From: Sphingomonas sp. TREG-RG-20F-R18-01
GTDB taxonomy: Bacteria; Pseudomonadota; Alphaproteobacteria; Sphingomonadales; Sphingomonadaceae
Direction of reading: 5' to 3'
Assembly (NCBI RefSeq): GCF_022662475.1
Contig: NZ_JAKNQQ010000001.1
Location: 62,001 to 126,000 of the forward strand
Length of the DNA stretch: 64,000 bases
The first letter of the stretch is position 1. Every line of letters begins with the position of its first letter. This document shows positions 60,660-64,000 of the stretch, one piece after another. A model generated the notes under the pieces. It did no database searches, was not told where the DNA came from, and worked only from the letters and a program-made list of their open reading frames with translations. The position numbers and the translations under genes were made by a program.

Positions 60660-61004
60660 ATGAGTGCAGCAGATCAGGAAGGCTACAAGGTCGAATTGGC
60701 CTTGAGCATTGGCATCACGCCACATCCTACCGACGATGACCGCTACGTCGCAAGCGGAGCACAGATCCGTGAACTGGTTGAACGGGCGCGACGCCAAGGT
60801 CTCGACACATCCAAGGAAATTTTGACGTTCGACATTACCCGATTTCCGTCGATGGAAGCGAAAGCAATCGAGGTGTCGAATTATATCAGCGGCACTAAGG
60901 GTGAGCCACCTCGATGCCCCGATCCTGTCTGCCTTCTGGAGTATTGTGAGCGGATCGCTGCCGCTGGCATGAAGGACGCTAAGTCGGCGTGGTTCGCAGC
61001 ATGA
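60660..61004 (+). CDS. Prophage protein, unknown
   Basis: 114 residues from [19 protein letters not shown] helical, charged protein with a late [15 protein letters not shown] segment. It overlaps thyA by 4 bases. Confidence 0.65.
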   Translation: MSAADQEGYKVELALSIGITPHPTDDDRYVASGAQIRELVERARRQGLDTSKEILTFDITRFPSMEAKAIEVSNYISGTKGEPPRCPDPVCLLEYCERIAAAGMKDAKSAWFAA

Positions 61005-61825
61005 GCCCCCATCCGGAACACCAATACCTCGACCTGCTGCGCGACTGCCTGGAAAACGGCACCTACCGCGAAGGGCGGAACGGCGGCACGTATGGCTTGT
61101 TCGGCCGACAGATCCGGTTCGACCTGTCGAAAGGCTTCCCGCTGCTGACCACGAAGCGCGTCCACTGGAAGGCGATCGTGGTCGAACTGCTGTGGTTTCT
61201 CCGCGGCGATACGAACGTGAAATATCTCCACGATCATGGTGTCACGATTTGGAATGAATGGGCAGACGCAAATGGCGACCTTGGGCCAGTTTACGGCGCA
61301 CAGTGGCGCTCGTGGGCAGGCTGCGATGGTGAAATCGACCAGATCGCCAAGATCATCGACAGCCTGAAGAACGATCCGACCGGTCGACGGCACATCGTTA
61401 CAGCCTGGAATCCTACCGAGATCGACGACATGGCGCTCCCGCCCTGCCATTGTCTGTTTCAGTTCTTCGTCGCCGACGGCAAGCTGTCCTGCCAGCTTTA
61501 CCAACGATCGGCCGACGTATTTTTGGGCGTCCCTTTCAATATCGCCAGCTATGCCCTGCTGACGCACCTCATTGCGCGGGAAGTCGGGCTGGAGGTAGGC
61601 GAGTTCGTGCATACCTTCGGCGACGTTCACCTCTACGCGAACCACGTCGATCAGGCGCGTGAGCAGTTAAGCCGGCAGCCGCTCGAAATGCCGTGGTTGT
61701 CGGAAATTGGTTACCGCGAACTCGGGCAAACGCATTACCCGACGATCTTCGAACTGGTGCCTTCGGACATCACCATCGAAGACTATCACCCGCACCCCGC
61801 CATCAAGGCGCCGGTGTCGGCATGA
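61001..61825 (+). CDS. thyA: Thymidylate synthase
   Basis: 274 residues, full length. Catalytic Cys149 lies in [30 protein letters not shown] carries Asn180, which marks dUMP rather than dCMP as substrate, and [14 protein letters not shown] is intact. It methylates dUMP to dTMP with methylene-tetrahydrofolate. The start is the ATG at 61001 (ATGA overlap), not the upstream GTG. A phage copy would secure dTTP during replication, and the phage deaminase could supply dUMP. Confidence 0.97.
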   Translation: MSPHPEHQYLDLLRDCLENGTYREGRNGGTYGLFGRQIRFDLSKGFPLLTTKRVHWKAIVVELLWFLRGDTNVKYLHDHGVTIWNEWADANGDLGPVYGAQWRSWAGCDGEIDQIAKIIDSLKNDPTGRRHIVTAWNPTEIDDMALPPCHCLFQFFVADGKLSCQLYQRSADVFLGVPFNIASYALLTHLIAREVGLEVGEFVHTFGDVHLYANHVDQAREQLSRQPLEMPWLSEIGYRELGQTHYPTIFELVPSDITIEDYHPHPAIKAPVSA

Positions 61826-62190
61826 CCTACCACCCCAAGTCCGAATTCCTGTGGAGGATCGACCCCGCTGTCGAAGCAGCCCGCAAGCTGCCGGACTGGG
61901 GGCCGTTCCACCGGGAATGTGGCAAGCTGAACGTGTTCTTCGATCATATTGAAAAGCAGTCAAAAGCGTTCGCTGCATCGGCATTCACGCTGAAGCGCCA
62001 CCCCACCGGCTTCGAACACATCCACCTCGCCGACGGTCGCGGTTTGACGGTCATCGCGGCGTTGGAAGATGCCTACCAGAAATCAGGACGCGTGGTTCCG
62101 GCCGCGCTGCCGCACCTCGACCGGATGGCCGGCCGAGAGACACCGTTCGCCGATCTGCTCGGCGACCCTTTTGAGGATTTGTTGGGATGA
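61822..62190 (+). CDS. Prophage protein with doubled DLLG tail, unknown
   Basis: 122 residues. [19 protein letters not shown] is preceded by a helical domain, and the protein ends [14 protein letters not shown], the tail motif seen on other prophage proteins. Overlaps thyA and the kinase gene by 4 bases each. Confidence 0.68.
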   Translation: MTYHPKSEFLWRIDPAVEAARKLPDWGPFHRECGKLNVFFDHIEKQSKAFAASAFTLKRHPTGFEHIHLADGRGLTVIAALEDAYQKSGRVVPAALPHLDRMAGRETPFADLLGDPFEDLLG

Positions 62191-62750
62191 CGCGTCTCAT
62201 CGGACTATGCAGCCCCGTCATGGGATCGGGGAAATCAACGGTATCTGAATACCTGCGAACCTATCGCGCAGAGGACAATTTCGAAGATGTCGCATTCGCC
62301 ACTGCGCTGAAGGAGATGGCAGCAGGACTCCTCACTGGCATGGGCATGGAGGAAATGGACGTCCACCGCCGTATCTATGGCTCGCGAAAGGAAGAAGTCA
62401 TCCCGACGCTCGGCATCACGTCGCGACGCCTCCAGCAGATGCTTGGGACAGAGTTCGGTCGCAAGATGATCCGCGAGGATCTATGGATGGAAATCAGCAT
62501 GGCAAACGCTGCGGATCTGATGGCGCGCGGCCACAGCGTTGTCATCGACGACGTGCGTTTCCGCAACGAATATGACGCGATTCTGGCAGCCGGCGGCACG
62601 GTCTACCGCGTCGTGCGACCGTCGGCCAAGCTGACGTCAGAAGCCCACAGCAGTGAGGGGCAGCTTGACGGCATCGCGATGCCAGAGATTTGGAATACCG
62701 GCAGCCTGGCGGACCTCTTCGCTGCTGTCGATCGAGCCGTTTTCGCTTGA
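62187..62750 (+). CDS. Deoxynucleoside monophosphate kinase-like protein
   Basis: 187 residues. The P-loop is SPVMGSGKSTVSEYL (about 9-23), then ALKEMAAGLL and RRLQQMLGTEFGRKM follow, and VVIDDVRFRNEYDAI forms the Walker B and acceptor region. The layout is that of phage dNMP kinases (T4 gp1-like). It should phosphorylate dTMP and other dNMPs, following ThyA in the same run. Confidence 0.85.
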   Translation: MTRLIGLCSPVMGSGKSTVSEYLRTYRAEDNFEDVAFATALKEMAAGLLTGMGMEEMDVHRRIYGSRKEEVIPTLGITSRRLQQMLGTEFGRKMIREDLWMEISMANAADLMARGHSVVIDDVRFRNEYDAILAAGGTVYRVVRPSAKLTSEAHSSEGQLDGIAMPEIWNTGSLADLFAAVDRAVFA

Positions 62751-62758
62751 CCCATTAA

Positions 62759-62773
62759 TCACTATCTGGTTGA
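62759..62773 (+). promoter_or_regulatory. Dispersed palindrome (copy 14)
   Basis: TCACTATCTGGTTGA, ending 10 bases before the next start codon. No ribosome site lies between, so it may act on translation as well. Confidence 0.5.
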
Positions 62774-62782
62774 TCAATCACC

Positions 62783-62950
62783 ATGGAAAATGAAACCGAA
62801 AGTGTGGTCGCCTTTATCCGGCAGCGGGCCGCGATGAACCGTGCGAAGGCTGCTGAGCCTGGCAATCCACACGGTGACGACTGCCGACTTTGCGCTGTAG
62901 AATTCGACGCATTGGCCGGCGACATTGCGGCTGGGCTGCATAAGGCATGA
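62783..62950 (+). CDS. 55-residue prophage protein
   Basis: MENETESVVAFIRQRAAM … DCRLCAVEFDALAGDIA. A CRLC pair and helices. The ATGA overlap with the sigma-like gene supports it. Unknown. Confidence 0.55.
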   Translation: MENETESVVAFIRQRAAMNRAKAAEPGNPHGDDCRLCAVEFDALAGDIAAGLHKA

Positions 62951-63441
62951 CGTTCGACGACGCAGTACGCGAGTACAGTGGCATGCTGCGTCGTCGAGCA
63001 TTTGTGCTTGAGGATCGACCCTTCGCCCCAGAGGCAGACGACCTATTGCAGGAAACGCTGCTTCAGGTGTGGCTACAATGGGAATGGGTGACGCTGGTCG
63101 GGCCTGCCATGATCCGCCACCGCATGTTCCGTATCCTCGGGCAGCAGTGCGTCGCCGGAATGAAGCGGATGGCAGCGTCCAAGCGCGGCGGCAACGTGCA
63201 GCATGTCGAGTTCATCGGCGTCGATCTGCCGGTTGCAGCGAATCAGGAGGATGCATTCGACCTGAAGCGTGCGGCAGATGCTGTAGCGCAGATGCGGCCG
63301 CAGCGTGGAACAGCAATCGCGATGTGGGCTCTTGGTTACGAGCAGCACGAAATTGGTGACCAGATCGGCGGCATCAGTCCGCAGGCTGTCCAGCAACATA
63401 TCAATTCCGCAAGGAAAGAACTCGAAAGGAAAAAGTCATGA
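62947..63441 (+). CDS. Sigma-70-like RNA polymerase factor (ECF size)
   Basis: 164 residues. A region-2-like start ([19 protein letters not shown]) and a region-4-like helix-turn-helix at the end ([22 protein letters not shown]) match small sigma factors. The spacing between is that of ECF types. It may direct late phage transcription. Divergent from typical members, so some caution is needed. Confidence 0.75.
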   Translation: MTFDDAVREYSGMLRRRAFVLEDRPFAPEADDLLQETLLQVWLQWEWVTLVGPAMIRHRMFRILGQQCVAGMKRMAASKRGGNVQHVEFIGVDLPVAANQEDAFDLKRAADAVAQMRPQRGTAIAMWALGYEQHEIGDQIGGISPQAVQQHINSARKELERKKS

Positions 63442-63695
63442 GTGGTGTTGGGCATAATAGCGGCGAGGTTATTGCTGCTGACCAGTTGCGGCTACTGGTA
63501 GAACGCATCGAACGACTCGAGGAAGAGAAGAAAGGCATCACCGATGACATCAAGGATGTTTACGGAGAGGCCAAGTCGACTGGGTTTGATACGAAGACTA
63601 TGCGCAACATCGTTCGTCTGCGAAAGATGGAAAAGCATCATCGCGACGAAGCGGAAATGCTGCTTGAAACCTATAAAGCCGCGCTCGGTCTCTGA
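63438..63695 (+). CDS. DUF2312, GapR-like DNA-binding protein
   Basis: 85 residues. [40 protein letters not shown] and IVRLRKM are nearly the chromosomal GapR/DUF2312 sequence, a nucleoid protein that holds overtwisted DNA ahead of forks. It begins [10 protein letters not shown], a variant of the GHNGGP peptide. A phage copy may assist its own replication or packaging. Confidence 0.9.
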   Translation: MSGVGHNSGEVIAADQLRLLVERIERLEEEKKGITDDIKDVYGEAKSTGFDTKTMRNIVRLRKMEKHHRDEAEMLLETYKAALGL

Positions 63696-63976
63696 TGTCG
63701 ATCGACGACATGATCCGAGAGGCAGTGGCTGCCGGCAGTCAGGTGCATGTGTGGCGTGAAGCTGACGGCTGTTACGCCAGTGTGCGGCATCGCAATGGTG
63801 TCCACCATTCGTCGACGATTCACAGTGACCCAGTGGTAGCACTGCGGTCGGTGTTGACCGAGGATGAACGGAAACGCCGCGACCTGCCGCGTGCTGAAGC
63901 CGCAGCACGCGACCCTGCACAGATTGATCTTGAGGATGCGATCGCCGCGGTCGACTTCGGAGATATGCTCGGATGA
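63695..63976 (+). CDS. Small prophage protein with FGDMLG tail
   Basis: 93 residues. A beta-rich N-terminal half (VHVWREADGCYASVRHRNG) and an acidic end AAVDFGDMLG. TGATG junction with the previous gene. Unknown. Confidence 0.67.
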   Translation: MSIDDMIREAVAAGSQVHVWREADGCYASVRHRNGVHHSSTIHSDPVVALRSVLTEDERKRRDLPRAEAAARDPAQIDLEDAIAAVDFGDMLG

Positions 63977-64000
63977 TCACCCTTCACGAAGGCGATAACC
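63973..64000 (+). CDS. Start of a further prophage gene, cut by the window edge
   Basis: Only MITLHEGDN is visible, overlapping the previous gene by 4 bases. This opening is common in phage DNA methyltransferases (…GDN.…L), but nine residues cannot settle it. Confidence 0.4.

Overview
The window looks like the chromosome of a GC-rich alphaproteobacterium of the Sphingomonas type. The signs are several large TonB-dependent receptors, GAF/PAS/GGDEF signalling proteins, an Oar-like receptor, an AttEFGH-like ABC operon and strong G/C bias at third codon positions. From about 36 kb to the right edge it is interrupted by one large, apparently complete-looking but truncated-by-the-window prophage.

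Host part (1-35.9 kb). 1-7.4 kb: the end of a TonB-dependent receptor, a methyl-accepting chemotaxis protein, and two convergent cyclic-di-GMP proteins (GAF-PAS-GGDEF and GAF-PAS-PAS-GGDEF-EAL). 7.6-12.1 kb: an ABC ATPase with a huge permease fused to an M1 aminopeptidase. 12.5-16.8 kb: an AttEFGH-like export operon (ATPase, FtsX permease, CrtC/AttH lipocalin-like protein). 17.2-20 kb: an Old Yellow Enzyme, a DUF1993 protein, an HNH protein and tRNA-Pro(UGG). 20.4-27.8 kb: an Oar-like receptor, a DeoR regulator, a POT-type transporter and a Tat-exported phospholipase C. 28.0-35.9 kb: a sucrose-utilisation locus of the sux type. It has a LacI regulator, an MFS importer, a TonB receptor, an exported esterase and an amylosucrase-like GH13 enzyme, and two near-identical LacI-type operators lie in the divergent promoter region.

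Prophage part (35.96 kb to beyond 64 kb). The left border is marked by the last 20 nt of a tRNA gene (minus strand), the usual scar of integration into a tRNA 3' end. Leftward genes (36.0-49.9 kb) are many tiny unknown genes, a HTH repressor-like protein, a VRR-type nuclease, a SF2 helicase, a Mom-like DNA-modification enzyme, a family B DNA polymerase, a C5-cytosine methyltransferase with a nested reading frame, a deaminase, a gp2.5-like ssDNA-binding protein (DUF2815) and a RecB-like DUF2800 nuclease. Rightward genes (50.1-64 kb) are a primase/helicase of the VapE type, a 0.9-kb iteron-rich non-coding region (candidate origin), small unknown genes, and then a nucleotide-metabolism run (MazG-like, ThyA, dNMP kinase), a sigma-like factor and a GapR-like DUF2312 protein. 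No integrase, terminase, structural or lysis gene is inside the window. They should lie to the right.

The strongest candidate for something undescribed is a prophage-wide control network. About fourteen copies of a 15-bp palindrome close to TCAAC-N5-GTTGA are spread over nearly every prophage promoter gap. In eight of them the palindrome's right arm supplies the TTGA(C/T) of a -35 box, followed 17-18 bp later by a -10-like hexamer. In six others the palindrome sits just upstream of a start codon. Also notable are a 928-bp Mom cassette flanked by exact 30-bp direct repeats, whose loss would rejoin polymerase and helicase perfectly; the helically phased iterons; and shared C-terminal peptide tails on unrelated phage proteins.
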